A stretch of 64,000 bases of DNA from Terebella lapidaria (lineage: Eukaryota > Annelida > Polychaeta > Terebellida > Terebellidae): assembly GCA_949152475.1 (NCBI GenBank), contig OX424570.1:28454694-28518693 (forward strand). The letters are read 5' to 3'. This document shows, one piece after another, positions 31,647 through 43,504 of this stretch (positions within the stretch are counted from its first letter, which is position 1; each line of letters starts with the position of its first letter). The notes beneath the pieces were generated by a model. The model was not told where the DNA came from, searched no databases, and saw only the letters and a program-made list of their open reading frames with translations. Position numbers and translations under genes: made by a program.

Positions 31647-32173
31647 TACAGTCATGGTCACACTAAAGGTGGACAAAAAGTGAGCTTGTCAAAATGAGCA
31701 TTACACATCAGCTCACTTGCTTTTGACATGCTAGCTTTATGCTAGCTTTCAATTTTGCTATGCTAGCTTCAGGTTTTGATCTCCTCACCAACGCTAACCG
31801 AAGCTGGCCTAGCTCACTTAAGTGAGCGTTACTTCTACAGCATGTCACCTGATCAGCTCCAGTGCACAGCTAGCTTACATTTGTCTGCTGCATGTAGTGA
31901 ATGCTGGCTAAAATAATTTGAAACTAAATGGTCAGTGGAAATAAAGGCCATATCAGCAAAAGATTTTGACACTAACAAAACCTGCAGCCATGCAACATGT
32001 CAGTAGACACCGAAGAAAGAAAGGGGGATAAGCTAGCATGTGCACATTAGTGCACATCTGTATGTGCACTAGGAGAGCATGACATTCTCAGCTGGCGCAG
32101 CTATCTTCGGCTAAAGGAGGAATATCTGAGCTAGCTTCTAGCTCACTTTGCAAATTGCTAAACTAACTTGTAA

Positions 32174-33459
32174 CTAGACGTCAAGGCCTAAAGATGCCTT
32201 GGAGGCATTTCGGTGTGATGAATAATTTATAATACTAGATATCGATGAAAATGAAAAATGTCGACAAATTTCGGGTCAAGGTCAAAGTTCATCCATAATA
32301 CCCGCTAGACATGTTTGTCTAGGGCGACGAGTCCGAAAATACCATCCGTTTCGCTCTACGACGCACCGTTTCCGAGATATCGACGAAAACAAAAACTGCC
32401 GACTCGGCAAAAAAATTTCGGGTCAAGGTCAAAGTTAATCCATAATACCCCTTAGACATGTTTGTCTAGGGCGACGAGTCCGAAAGTAACGTCCGTTTCG
32501 CTCTACGACGCACCGTTTCCGAGATATCGACGAAAACGAAAAATGCCGACTCGGCAAAAAAATTTCGGGTCAAGGTCAAAGTTCATCAATAATTCCCCTT
32601 AGACATGTTTGTCTAGTGCGACGAGTCCGAAAATAACGTCCGTTTCGCTCTACGACGCACCGTTTCCGAGATATCGACGAAAACGAAAAATGCCGACTCG
32701 GCAAAAAAATTTCGGGTCAAGGTCAAAGTTCATCCATAATACCCCTTAGACATGTTCGTCTAGTGCGACGAGTCCGAAAATAACGTCCGTTTCGCTCTAC
32801 GACGCACCGTTTCCGAGATAACGACGAAAACGAAAAAATGCCGACTCGGCAAAAAAATTTCGGGTCAAGGTCAAAGTTCATCAATAATACCCCTTAGACA
32901 TGTTTGTCTAGTGCGACGAGTCCGAAAATAACGTCCGTTTCGCTCTACGACGCACCGTTTCCGAGATATCGACGAAAACGAAAAATGCCGACTCGGCAAA
33001 AAAATTTCGGGTCAAGGTCAAAGTTCATCCATAATTCCCCTTCATCCATAATTCCCCTTAGACATGTTTGTCTAGTGTGACGAGTCCGAAAATAACGTCC
33101 GTTTCGCTCTACGACGCACCGTTTCCGAGATATCGACGAAAACGAAAAATGCCGACTCGGCAAAAAAAAGTTCATCAATAATTCCCCGTAGACATGTTTG
33201 TCTAGTGCGACGAGTCCGAAAATAACGTCCGTTTCGATCTACGACGCACCGTTTCCGAGATATCGACGAAAACGAAAAAATGCCGACTCGTTACTTTCGG
33301 ACTCGTCGCCCTAGACAAACATGTCTAAGGGGTATTATGGATTAACTTTGACCTTGACCCGAAATTTGTCGACATTTTTCATTTTCGTCGATATCTAGTA
33401 TTATAAATTATTTATCACACCGAAATGCCTCCAAGGCATCTTTAGGCCTTGACGTCTAG
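32174..33459. mobile_element. Foldback element related to GGCATTTCGG family
   Basis: Inverted arms of about 165 bp begin CTAGACGTCAAGGCC and include GATGCCTTGGAGGCATTTCG. The same terminal module closes the element at 19356-21670. The interior is an array of ~147-bp units (32300-33290). The copy is inserted in the Tc1-type element. I could not resolve a convincing target duplication (TAA on the left, TTT on the right). Confidence 0.75.
32300..33290. repeat. ~147-bp tandem array
   Basis: Seven units with CGTTTCGCTCTACGACGCAC, CGTTTCCGAGATATCGACGA, AATGCCGACTCGGC, TCGGGTCAAGGTCAAAGTTC and AGACATGTTTGTCTAG. The unit's CGAAACG-CTACGACGCACCG core is the complement of the core in the 19740-21525 array. 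Confidence 0.92.
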
Positions 33460-33539
33460 TTTGTCATGCTAGCGGGAGAGAGCTTTACAAAAAGTAACTG
33501 AGCTTGGATGTGTACCTTTAGTGTGACCACGACTGTATA

Positions 33540-33899
33540 TTTGGCCAGTACCAGTAATTTTTAATGGCCATGATGATGTAACAACCAAATCATGATATTC
33601 TAATCTAGAGTATTCCTTGGCATGATTTCTCGACCCATCATTCATTGGCATTGGGGTGGGACCACAAAACTTTGATTTCATTACTGCTAGCAAAATGAGC
33701 ACATAAATGATCTTGTGAACTCGTGGTTCCAGTTTTAAATTGATGGATTGTCCATTTGACATCACTGACCACAAAACATGAATGAGCCCTTTTGGAAAAT
33801 GAGAGTAGATAAATTTTTTATCAGCTTGCCAATTTTGAACATGATACAGTCAGTGTATTATAAATGAATGCATCCATCTAGTCATGTTGTTTGTTTCAG
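33540..33899 (+). other. 3' end of RPS26 intron 1
   Basis: Unique sequence ending TTGTTTGTTTCAG, a strong polypyrimidine acceptor. No ATG-GT exon 1 candidate is present in this stretch. Confidence 0.5.
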
Positions 33900-35185
<1,286 letters not shown>

Positions 35186-35191
<6 letters not shown>

Positions 35192-35285
35192 CCAGGGCAG
35201 AATTCCACATCACCGGATCAAAGGTGGACGCTTCGTACCAACTACAAATATCTGTACATTCACCAATAAAATATTGAGTGAAAAA
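35186..35285 (+). other. RPS26: RPS26 terminal exon: stop codon and 3'UTR
   Basis: The acceptor TTTCACTTGCAG at 35174-35185 is followed by GCT TAG. The short 3'UTR contains AATAAA at 35265-35270, so the transcript should end near 35285. Alternative acceptors a few bases downstream would give tails unlike eS26. Confidence 0.6.
35265..35270 (+). terminator. RPS26: RPS26 poly(A) signal
   Basis: AATAAA about 75 bp after the stop codon, typical of the short 3'UTRs of ribosomal protein genes. Confidence 0.7.
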
Positions 35286-35542
35286 ACTAGTTTGTCTGGT
35301 GAAAATACACACACGTAGCAAATTTCCATGTATACCACAAGTGTGTATGATGCTGTATGTATATCCAGATAGCCGTAGCACATATGCCTAGATTGTAACG
35401 TTCATGTTTATCTCATTGCCTTGAGATGTAGAATACAGGACTTGCCTTGCTACATGTACCAGTATAATGCTTGTGTTACAAATCTTGATGCTAGCTTCAT
35501 GGGTGTCGTCTCGATGGCAAAACTTCACTTTCAGTACTCTGG
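35286..35542. other. Intergenic sequence downstream of RPS26
   Basis: No gene or recognised repeat. Confidence 0.3.
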
Positions 35543-35662
35543 TACTGTAAAAAGACTAAATTTGGCGGTTGTGAGCCCCACGTTATTTGGTGGAGATTTA
35601 ATTTGGCGGTTTTTCCCCTATCGCCAAATAAATCATCCGCCAAAATTAGTCGTTTTACAGTA
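35543..35662. mobile_element. 120-bp mariner-like MITE
   Basis: The ends TACTGTAAAAAGACTAAATT and the complement of ACTAATTTTGGCGG-type sequence form an almost complete palindrome (TACTGTAAAA...TTTTACAGTA), with GGCGGTT and CCGCC inside. TA at both tips fits a Tc1/mariner MITE. Confidence 0.75.
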
Positions 35663-36443
35663 TTCAAAGGTGAATTTGGGAGTCCTCGAAAAATTGCCCA
35701 CCATGAAATCTGCCATTAGTAACTTCCTGTAATCCTGCCCATAGTACAGTCATAATCTCTATATAGAAGTTTTTTGTTGATAGAGGCTAATTTACACATT
35801 GTGGGCCAAATGTGACCTTAAGATTCACCGCGCAAGGTAACCTCAGTCCTCGGGTCGACTTCTATGTCCCAATGAGAGAGCGTATAGGCAGTATGTTTAT
35901 GTGTTGGTGATCCCATCAAAATCTAGCTACAAGTGTGTTGTTCACGGAGGCCAGTTTATACATTTCGGGTTAGACCTGACCTTCAAATCAAGTTCAGAGA
36001 TTACTGACCCCCCCCACACACACACACACACTGGACTTCTGCTGCTCATAATACCAGTACATGTTCAAGCTCGAACTGCAAGAGTATAGTCTGCAAAGGG
36101 ACAGATTAAATATGTATGTCGCTAGCTCGAAAGGCTTGAAATGTACGAAGACCCGCAAATGTAGGTATTCTGTAGGTATCGAGCTAAGGCCCACAGTCAG
36201 TCGAAATACATAAAATGGCTTCTGTGGACAGAATGCATGTCAAATATGGTTTGGGTTTGTAGTATTGGTGTGTCATGTTGGAAGTTGACCTGTTGAAACC
36301 ATTTACTATCCTTCACGAAGTTCTGTGTTTTTTGGGCTAGAAAAACATCAGTTTTGAGGGGGAAAATAACAAAATGGCTTGTGTTTTTTCCCAAAATAAT
36401 TGCTATTTTCACCTGCCCGCTGACGGGAAACAAAGAAAAAAAA
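35663..36443. other. Intergenic sequence with a CA repeat
   Basis: A short CCCCCACACACACACAC tract lies at ~36008-36030. I see no gene. Confidence 0.35.
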
Positions 36444-37528
36444 TTAGGCCAAGGGCCAAAGATAGGTTACCGGACAATGTTTAATATTTTAGGTGTTAGC
36501 CAGGTCACTGGTTGAATTCAAGGTCAAGAGAATATTCAGCATATATAACATTAAGCATATATCATGTCCACAGTTGATTGCTCTGTAAGTTCAATAATCA
36601 GAGAGATATTAGCAATTTTATGCTGTAGCCTTGAAAATGAAGGGACAAAGGTCAAATTCAAGGTCATCAAAATATTCAGTGTATATCATTTTCTATATCA
36701 TGTCCACAATTGATTCCCAAGCCATACAGTCAATAGAGGAGCAAGATATGAGCCAGTTTGTCCTTGGACCTTGGAAATGAGGTCAGAGGTCAAATTCAAG
36801 GTCACGAGAATATTCAGCATATATCATTTCCTATATGTCCACAATTGATTCCTAAGCTGTAAAATCGATAATAAGTGAGATATTAGCCATTTTGTCCTGT
36901 GACCTTGAAAATGAGGTCAAAGGTCAAATTCAAGGTCATGACAATAATCTGCATATATCATTTCCTATATGTTCATAATTGATTGCTAAGCTGTAAAGTC
37001 GATAACAAGCGAGATATTAGCCATTTTGTCCTGTGACCTTGAAAATGAGGTCGAAGGTCAAATTCAAGGTCATCAGAATATTCAGCATATATCATTTCCT
37101 ATATGTCCACAAATGATTCCTAAGCTGTAGAGTCGATAATAAGCGAGATATAAGCCATTTTGTGCTCTGACCTTGAAACTGAGGTCAGAGGTCAATTTCA
37201 AGGTCACGAGAATATTCAGAATATGTCATTTCCTATATGTCCACAATTGATTCCTAAGCTGTAGAGTCGATAATAAGCGAGATATAAGCCATTGTGTGCT
37301 CTGACCTTGAAAGTGAGGTCAGAGGTCAAATTCAAGGTCACGAGAATATTCAGCATATATCATTTCCTATAGGGCCACAATTGATTCCTAGTCTCTAATC
37401 TCAATATCAAGTGAGATTAGACATAATGTGTCCCATTATAAAGCATAGGAGAATTTAACATGGGAAAGTCCCATTTGAGCCGAGTTTGGGCCAAAATGGC
37501 CCACTTCGAGCGATTCAAGCGCAACGAA
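36444..37528 (-). repeat. TTACCGG-family repeat, copy B (left part)
   Basis: Begins with the full family terminus TTAGGCCAAGGGCCAAAG, then ATAGGTTACCGGAC. Six ~134-bp monomers follow, each with CAAATTCAAGGTCA, GAGGTCA(A/G)AGGTCA and ATATCATTTCCTATATGTCC. It ends in the family segment CACTTCGAGCGATTCAAGCG at the insertion point of DIRS copy 2. The other part resumes at 45357. Relative to copies C-F it is in inverted orientation. Confidence 0.85.
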
Positions 37529-37550
37529 GTTTATTTTATACATCACCAAT

Positions 37551-37718
37551 CTAAACTACTACATGCTCCTTTTCGATCCTTTGGATCGTTCTGGATAGAA
37601 ATTCGCGTACTGAAAGCAAGGCACGATCGTCTGCCTGCATGACTCGAGCGCTCCTTTTGCCGCCAAAACCGCCGCACATATGCGCGCGCAGCTGCGCAGA
37701 AGCTTCACTTTTCTGTCC
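37551..37718 (+). repeat. DIRS copy 2 left inverted terminal repeat
   Basis: Same as 23819-23986 apart from a few substitutions (for example GCACATATG in place of GCGCATATG). The matching right repeat carries the complementary change, so the two ends of this copy agree with each other. Confidence 0.92.
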
Positions 37719-38130
37719 ACCGCCATTTTTGCTTGGCAGCTTTGGATTTTGGTTCCCGGTGAATTCGTAGAATTTAGTCTGCAAACTAGACTTTTGCGAT
37801 ATATTCTTACGGAATTTCGCCTGCCACGTTCATAGACATCGTTTTGTGTCTATTTGGATAAGTATCGGTCGATAGTTTGTTACTTGCTAGATCGTCAGCG
37901 ATTTGTATAGCCAGTTCACCCTATTATCGTCCATCCGTCGTACTTGATAGTGTACTTGTTGTTTACATCTATCAATAGTTCTACGTTAATTTTCTACTGT
38001 ATATATTGTGTATACGTATACTGTAGTTTATATATTCGTAGTCCTCTTAGGGTTCTTTTTTCAGCGCGGTCTCAGGTTTGCATTTATTGCCCGCCCTGTT
38101 ACTGTGTGTGGTTAGTTCCCTTGTGTGATC

Positions 38131-40230
38131 ATGACTTCACAATCCTCCCTTGGTACCGGTGCCATGGACGAACGTCCATGCCCGAAGTGTCTGGTCAATA
38201 CCCTCCGAGGAGGGGAGAAACACAGTGTGTGTTTCGACTGCTTAGACCATGGCCCGGTATCTATGGAGGATTTGAGGTGTGATCTGTGTCGTTTCTGGCG
38301 TCCCTCTTCCTTCGTGCAGGCGACTGCAAAGTATTCCGAAGCCTCGTTGGCTCGTCGGGATGCTTTGAGGCTTGCGGAAGCTTCGGCTCCGCAAGTCCGC
38401 CAGTCGCCCATGGAGGTGGAGACTCCGCCTGTGACGGCACAGATTGCGTCCGGTGTTAGCCAGCCCCTGGGGCTAACACAGGACATGGTCAACGCGGCTG
38501 TGCAATCTTTCTTTGCACAGTCGTTATCGTCCCTTCAGGGTCCCCTCCTGCCGGGTCTCTCTTCCCTGCTTGGACAGGGAGTCCCGGCCGGTTCTTCGGC
38601 TGCCCCTTCGTCGCAGGGAGAGCTTGCTCCCCCTGCTGGCAAGAAGTCGAAATCTTCTAAGAAGAAGGTTTCAGTTCTTGCCAAGGCGAAAGCAGCCAAG
38701 GAACCGCACTCCACCTTCGTCGTCCCTCAGTCGGGGCCGATCGAGGTGGAGGGGTCCGTAGTCTCTTCCCCGGGGCCTTCCAAGAAGAGGAAGCGTGCTT
38801 CCTCTAAGCGCCGTGGTGCTGAGACCACATCGATTTTCGATGTGGCTCAGGCTTCGTCCGACCTCTCGGTGGGCGACGATCAGGCTTCGGGCTTCGATCG
38901 GCGGGGCAGCTTGGATGGCTCTTTCGGGTCCTCGGTCTCGAGGTTCGAGGGGGGAGAGTTCCCTTTGTTTGGGGGTGAGGCTCTCGATCGTTCGTGCGAT
39001 CGGGAGTCTTCACTTGGCGGTCGTGCTCCTGGTCCTCGATCAGGGCACGATCGGGCGGGTGGTGCTGGGGTCGTTCCTCAGGGCCACTCAAGTCCTGTGT
39101 ACGCGGATGTAAGTCGCCGGACGGGCGCGATCGCTGAGCAGGCATTCCCTCGCCCGTCCTTTGATGTACCCTTGGGGTCATCGAGGTCTTCGATCGGACC
39201 TGTGAGGTCCAACGATCGGGGGGGTCGAGTGGAAGCTGATCAGGAGTCGTCCTCCTCGGAGGATGAGACTTCCGATCAGGCCGGGGGTTCTAACTTCCGG
39301 TGGGCTTTGGAGTCGGTCGCAAGGCGAATGGACTTGCCGATCGATGCTCCAGGGCCCTCACGGGGAACCGGTAGGTTCGCGTCGGCGCCAGTTCGTCGGC
39401 CGATCCGGCTCCCTGTGGCTCCCGCGTTGGTCAAGTCCTTCGACAAGATCAACAAGGGAGTTACGGCTAAGAAGGATGTGGCTCGTACGGAGTCGACATT
39501 CCCGACTAGCCGTGTTCGACCTGAGTCGATCGACACCTATCGGACTGTAGAGTCCGAGGGTGGACATCAGACTTCCGTCCCGGTCGAAGACCCTAACCTT
39601 CACCTGCTTTCCCGGAAGCAGGGTACGGTCTGGTCAGCTTATGTGAAAAAGGCTCGCCTTTCTCACTGGCAGACGCTGTCTCATCAATTGATGGGGCAGC
39701 TCTCGTTGACAGATCACCTGACCACCTTGGTTCAGGAGTTTGTGGACGAGGCGGATCTGGAGGAGGGGAGTCGCGCCAACATACATGCAGCACTCGGCGT
39801 CTTGGCCGGAGTGGTCCATGCTGCTGAGCGTGACAGTGCGCACCTGGGCGCACAATTGGATCTCACCATGCGTGATGCCGATCTCCGTCTGCTTGACGTG
39901 TCCGCTACGGACGTCGATGAGCTACGTGGGAGGCCGCTGTTCTCAGGCTATACCTACGCCAACCTCTCTCGATCGGATATTTCCGTCATGCGGGAACATC
40001 TCCGGGATGAGGCTATGGCCAAGGCTTTGCTTGGGAAGTCGGCGGGGTCTGGGACAGGCAAGAAGACCAAGGGTCAGAAGCCTGCCCAACCTCAGGCACC
40101 ACATGCACCCGCTTCTACGCAGCCGCCCTTTCGTGGGGCGCAGCCTCCCCCTCCCCAGGGGGATGGCAAGCGCGGAGGCAAAGGGGGTGGACGCTTCAAG
40201 GGCAAAGGGAAAGCTTCTGGTAAGAAGTGA
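38131..40230 (+). CDS. DIRS ORF1, Gag-like protein (copy 2)
   Basis: 699 codons from ATG 38131. Near-identical to copy 1: I see Ala to Asp in the SATDVAELRG segment and Leu to Pro in TQPLFRG. The three CxxC pairs near the N-terminus, the Ser/Arg-rich middle and the basic GK-rich tail are unchanged. It overlaps ORF2 by 68 bp. Confidence 0.85.
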   Translation: MTSQSSLGTGAMDERPCPKCLVNTLRGGEKHSVCFDCLDHGPVSMEDLRCDLCRFWRPSSFVQATAKYSEASLARRDALRLAEASAPQVRQSPMEVETPPVTAQIASGVSQPLGLTQDMVNAAVQSFFAQSLSSLQGPLLPGLSSLLGQGVPAGSSAAPSSQGELAPPAGKKSKSSKKKVSVLAKAKAAKEPHSTFVVPQSGPIEVEGSVVSSPGPSKKRKRASSKRRGAETTSIFDVAQASSDLSVGDDQASGFDRRGSLDGSFGSSVSRFEGGEFPLFGGEALDRSCDRESSLGGRAPGPRSGHDRAGGAGVVPQGHSSPVYADVSRRTGAIAEQAFPRPSFDVPLGSSRSSIGPVRSNDRGGRVEADQESSSSEDETSDQAGGSNFRWALESVARRMDLPIDAPGPSRGTGRFASAPVRRPIRLPVAPALVKSFDKINKGVTAKKDVARTESTFPTSRVRPESIDTYRTVESEGGHQTSVPVEDPNLHLLSRKQGTVWSAYVKKARLSHWQTLSHQLMGQLSLTDHLTTLVQEFVDEADLEEGSRANIHAALGVLAGVVHAAERDSAHLGAQLDLTMRDADLRLLDVSATDVDELRGRPLFSGYTYANLSRSDISVMREHLRDEAMAKALLGKSAGSGTGKKTKGQKPAQPQAPHAPASTQPPFRGAQPPPPQGDGKRGGKGGGRFKGKGKASGKK

Positions 40231-42337
40231 CTCGTTGCGGGAAAGCGTAGGCTCTGTGGAAGGTTCAGTTCTATCGGAATTCGATCTTCCACAACCTGGT
40301 CCAGTCGGGGGACGCCTGGCTCAGTTCGTCCAGAACTGGAGCGATCTGGCGTCGTCAGACAATTCAGTCGTGGCATGGGTGAAGTTCGGTCTCACCTTCA
40401 GATGGGAGGCTGGAAAACCACCGATCAGACCCAAAGCGTGGTTCTTCCCTGTGCCCGGCGATCGGGAAAAGTTTCAGCTTCTGCAGCACGAGGTGCAGCA
40501 GTTGCTAGAGAAACGTGCGATCGAGGTGGTCAAGGACGAGAGAGGATTCTATTCTCTCATCTTCCTGGTGCCGAAAAAGACAGGCGGGTGGCGTCCCGTT
40601 TTCGATCTGTCAAACCTCAACAAATTCCTGATCATACCCAGGTTCAAGATGGAGTCGGCGCTTTCCGTCCAGAAAGCTCTGTCCAAGGGGAAGTGGGCAG
40701 TCAGTATCGACGTCAAGGACGCGTACTTACATGTGCCAATACACCCAGCCGATCGGCGATACCTCAAGTTCGCCTTCGAAGGTTCGGTGTATCAGTTCAG
40801 GGTACTTCCCTTTGGAGTAGCCACCGCCCCTTACGTGTTCACCCGTATCGTAAGGACGATGGCAGCCAGGTTTCGATCGGTTGGAATTCAATTCCACCAT
40901 TATATCGACGATTGGTTAATCATAGCCGACTCCCCGTCTCAGGCTATAGAGCAATCCGGGTTCGTCCTCAGGTTGGCGACCAGCCTCGGCTGGGTCCCCA
41001 ATTGGGCGAAGTCTCATCTGTCCCCGACACAGAGGTTCGAGTATGTCGGGGTAGATTACGATCTAGAGCGAGGAGTAGCTCTTCCTCCGCGGAAGAGAGT
41101 TCTCAAGGCGATTGCGGCGATGGAGGTCGCGCTGACGCAGTCGTCGATCACAGCTCGACAGTTTCTGTCTATCATCGGTCTGTTGGCGTCGATGGAGAAA
41201 CAGGTGCCGTTCGGCAGGTGCTTCCTCAGACCCATTCAATGGTGTCTAGCGTTGCAATGGCGGATCCTCACCGATCGACTAGACCAAGTCGTATCGGTGG
41301 ACGATCGTGCTCGGGAAGCAATGCATTGGTGGCGGGACCATCGGAATCTTTTCCGAGGGATGCCACTCGCGGAGTATCTGCCCGATCGGACCTTCTTCAC
41401 CGATGCGTCAGAATTGGCTTGGGGAGCTCATATGGACGAGCACGAACTCTCTGCTGTGTGGAACACGAGCGAGAGGGCGTTGCACATCAATGTCCTAGAG
41501 CTGCGAGCGGTGAGACGTGCGTTCGAGATCTGGGGGCCTCAGAGTCCCCCAGGGACGAAGTGGTTGGTCTTCACAGACAACAGCACAGTAGTGGCGCACA
41601 TAAACAAACAAGGTGGAACTCGGTCGAGTCAGCTTTGTTTGGAGGCCGAGTGTCTGATCAGGTTTGCCTTCAAGTACCGTCTGTTTATCAGGGCGAGGCA
41701 CCTGCCGGGTCACAGGAATGTCCTAGCGGACGCTCTGTCGAGACCGGACAAGATCATAGGCACGGAGTGGAGTCTACATCCGGGGGTGTTTCGGCGCGTT
41801 TGTCAGGCGTTCGGGACACCGAACATAGACCTGTTCGCAACCTCTCGGAATCACAAGCTCCCGGTCTACTTCTCACCTCTGCCAGAGAGCGAGGCACTGG
41901 CTGTGGACGCGATGTCTCAGTCGTGGGACGGGATGTTCGGGTATGCGTACCCGCCAACTCGGTTCCTAACAGAAGTGCTGCACAAAGTAGCCAGGTCTCA
42001 GTGCGAGATTCTGTTGGTGGCGCCATGCTGGCCGATGCAGGCGTGGTTCCCCCTGCTACTGTCCCTCCTGATCGATGTACCACGGGTTCTCCCGATCGAG
42101 GACAGGTTGCTGAAGCAACCGGGGCGGGATATATTTCACGATTCCGTCCACGTGCTCAAATTACACGTCTGGAGGCTATCGAGCGATCCTTCCAGGAGGC
42201 AGGATTTTCTCAGCAGGTGTCCGTACATCTCGCGAGAAAGAATAGGAGATCCTCCTCTAAAACGTATGAGGCTAAATGGAGAGTATTCGTACGTTGGTGT
42301 AACGGAAGGCGCATTGATCCGCTCTCTGCCCCTCTGA
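40163..42337 (+). CDS. DIRS ORF2, reverse transcriptase-RNase H-methyltransferase-like (copy 2)
   Basis: 724 codons from ATG 40163. All catalytic residues match copy 1: YIDD at 247-250; RNase H D414, E446, D472, D523; methyltransferase-like AYPP at 595-598. Visible differences are conservative (NKLLII to NKFLII before motif A, and GWIPN to GWVPN after YIDD). Synonymous changes outnumber replacements, which suggests recent descent from a functional source. Confidence 0.92.
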   Translation: MASAEAKGVDASRAKGKLLVRSDSLRESVGSVEGSVLSEFDLPQPGPVGGRLAQFVQNWSDLASSDNSVVAWVKFGLTFRWEAGKPPIRPKAWFFPVPGDREKFQLLQHEVQQLLEKRAIEVVKDERGFYSLIFLVPKKTGGWRPVFDLSNLNKFLIIPRFKMESALSVQKALSKGKWAVSIDVKDAYLHVPIHPADRRYLKFAFEGSVYQFRVLPFGVATAPYVFTRIVRTMAARFRSVGIQFHHYIDDWLIIADSPSQAIEQSGFVLRLATSLGWVPNWAKSHLSPTQRFEYVGVDYDLERGVALPPRKRVLKAIAAMEVALTQSSITARQFLSIIGLLASMEKQVPFGRCFLRPIQWCLALQWRILTDRLDQVVSVDDRAREAMHWWRDHRNLFRGMPLAEYLPDRTFFTDASELAWGAHMDEHELSAVWNTSERALHINVLELRAVRRAFEIWGPQSPPGTKWLVFTDNSTVVAHINKQGGTRSSQLCLEAECLIRFAFKYRLFIRARHLPGHRNVLADALSRPDKIIGTEWSLHPGVFRRVCQAFGTPNIDLFATSRNHKLPVYFSPLPESEALAVDAMSQSWDGMFGYAYPPTRFLTEVLHKVARSQCEILLVAPCWPMQAWFPLLLSLLIDVPRVLPIEDRLLKQPGRDIFHDSVHVLKLHVWRLSSDPSRRQDFLSRCPYISRERIGDPPLKRMRLNGEYSYVGVTEGALIRSLPL

Positions 42338-43236
42338 ATGCAGTGCTAGACTTTCTCTGCTATCTCTTTGATAGGCTTAATTTGAAGCCTACTACGATCG
42401 AGGGATACAGGTCCATGCTGGGCCCTGTATTCCGTGCTAGGGGGATCGATTTAACTAATAATCGTATCCTTGCTGATCTCTTGGCGTCCTTTAGGACGCA
42501 AAGGCCACGTGGAGTTCCTACTCTACCGGATTGGGACATGGCTTTTGTGCTATATTGTCTTACTAAAGCACCGTGGGAGCCTCTCAAGGAAGTTTCCTTG
42601 CAGAGGTTAACTCTTAAGACTTTCCTGCTAGTTATGCTAGCAAGTGGTCGAAGACGCTCAGATGTCGCAGCGATCGACGTATCGCGAGTCGCATTTGGCG
42701 CGGATGGGTCCGTTTCCTTATACCCAGTACGTGATTTTATGCCTAAAACACGTGCTGCAGTTGAGGGCGGGAAAGCGTTCTCCCCTATCGTAATTCCGTC
42801 ACTGGGCGGTTACGTAGGACGGAATGAGCCGGACGCTCTATTGTGTCCAGTAAGAGCGCTGAAAATCTACATCGATCGTACCAGATCGATCAGGAAAGAT
42901 CGCAAGCGATTATTTATTTCATATCAGCCTAACAGGGCTACGGATATCTCCACAGCTACACTATCCCGATGGGTGAAGGTTGTAGTGAGGACTGTCTATG
43001 CGGAATCAGGTGCTGACGATCGAGTCACTTACAAAATATCGTCCCACCAAATCCGACACATCTCGATGTCTTTGGCGGCCAGGTCGAATATTCCGTTGGA
43101 ATATATCGTGAGGGCTGGAATGTGGACTAATTCTACGACATTCATCGGGTTCTATCTGTCCAATGCTGCCGAACTTCAGGACCAGTCGTCCAGATTTAGA
43201 CTGGGTCCGCTGGTCGTAGCGCAAGCTGTTGTTTGA
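42025..43236 (+). CDS. DIRS ORF3, tyrosine recombinase (copy 2)
   Basis: 403 codons from ATG 42025. The recombinase domain reads the same as copy 1, including GRRRSDVAA, HQIRH and FIGFYLSN. Two Ser to Pro differences lie in the N-terminal tail that overlaps ORF2. The stop is 183 bp before the nested repeat insertion, so the insertion does not affect the protein. It could affect the 3' region needed for replication. Confidence 0.92.
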   Translation: MLADAGVVPPATVPPDRCTTGSPDRGQVAEATGAGYISRFRPRAQITRLEAIERSFQEAGFSQQVSVHLARKNRRSSSKTYEAKWRVFVRWCNGRRIDPLSAPLNAVLDFLCYLFDRLNLKPTTIEGYRSMLGPVFRARGIDLTNNRILADLLASFRTQRPRGVPTLPDWDMAFVLYCLTKAPWEPLKEVSLQRLTLKTFLLVMLASGRRRSDVAAIDVSRVAFGADGSVSLYPVRDFMPKTRAAVEGGKAFSPIVIPSLGGYVGRNEPDALLCPVRALKIYIDRTRSIRKDRKRLFISYQPNRATDISTATLSRWVKVVVRTVYAESGADDRVTYKISSHQIRHISMSLAARSNIPLEYIVRAGMWTNSTTFIGFYLSNAAELQDQSSRFRLGPLVVAQAVV

Positions 43237-43419
43237 ACCAGCTGGACAGAAAAGTCTTGGTTTTAACGTGCACGTGTATATAAGCAACACTTTGTGTTTG
43301 TGTTTGAGTTTCTTTATGTTACGGTCTCAAGTAGAGTTCCGTTTTCCACCGATGGGTGAAGAAGAAATTCGTGCATTTCGGAGGCAAGCGATCGCACCGC
43401 TAGGTGAGTATCTTTATTA

Positions 43420-43472
43420 GGTTACCGGACCTATGGTCCGATAACCTATTGGCATGGCGTTGCGTCCGTCGT

Positions 43473-43504
<32 letters not shown>

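Larger units (their letters stand above)
31647..33537. mobile_element. Tc1-type TIR element with TA duplication
   Basis: The left end TACAGTCATGGTCACACTAA and right end (complement TACAGTCGTGGTCACACTAA) form a TIR of about 24 bp, flanked by TA (31645-31646 and 33538-33539). CAGTCGTGG-type tips and TA duplications are characteristic of Tc1/mariner elements. There is no transposase. The interior left part is rich in GCTAGC and AGCTCACTT motifs, and the rest is occupied by an inserted foldback element. Confidence 0.75.

Noticed and set aside
32945..33178. Minus-strand ORF in the 147-bp array
   Set aside because: Translation of repeat units, like the related array at 19.7-21.5 kb.
35193..35290. 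Alternative RPS26 exon 4 acceptors at 35195 or 35201
   Set aside because: They would add long tails unlike any eS26 C-terminus. The acceptor at 35185 gives an immediate stop and a normal short 3'UTR.
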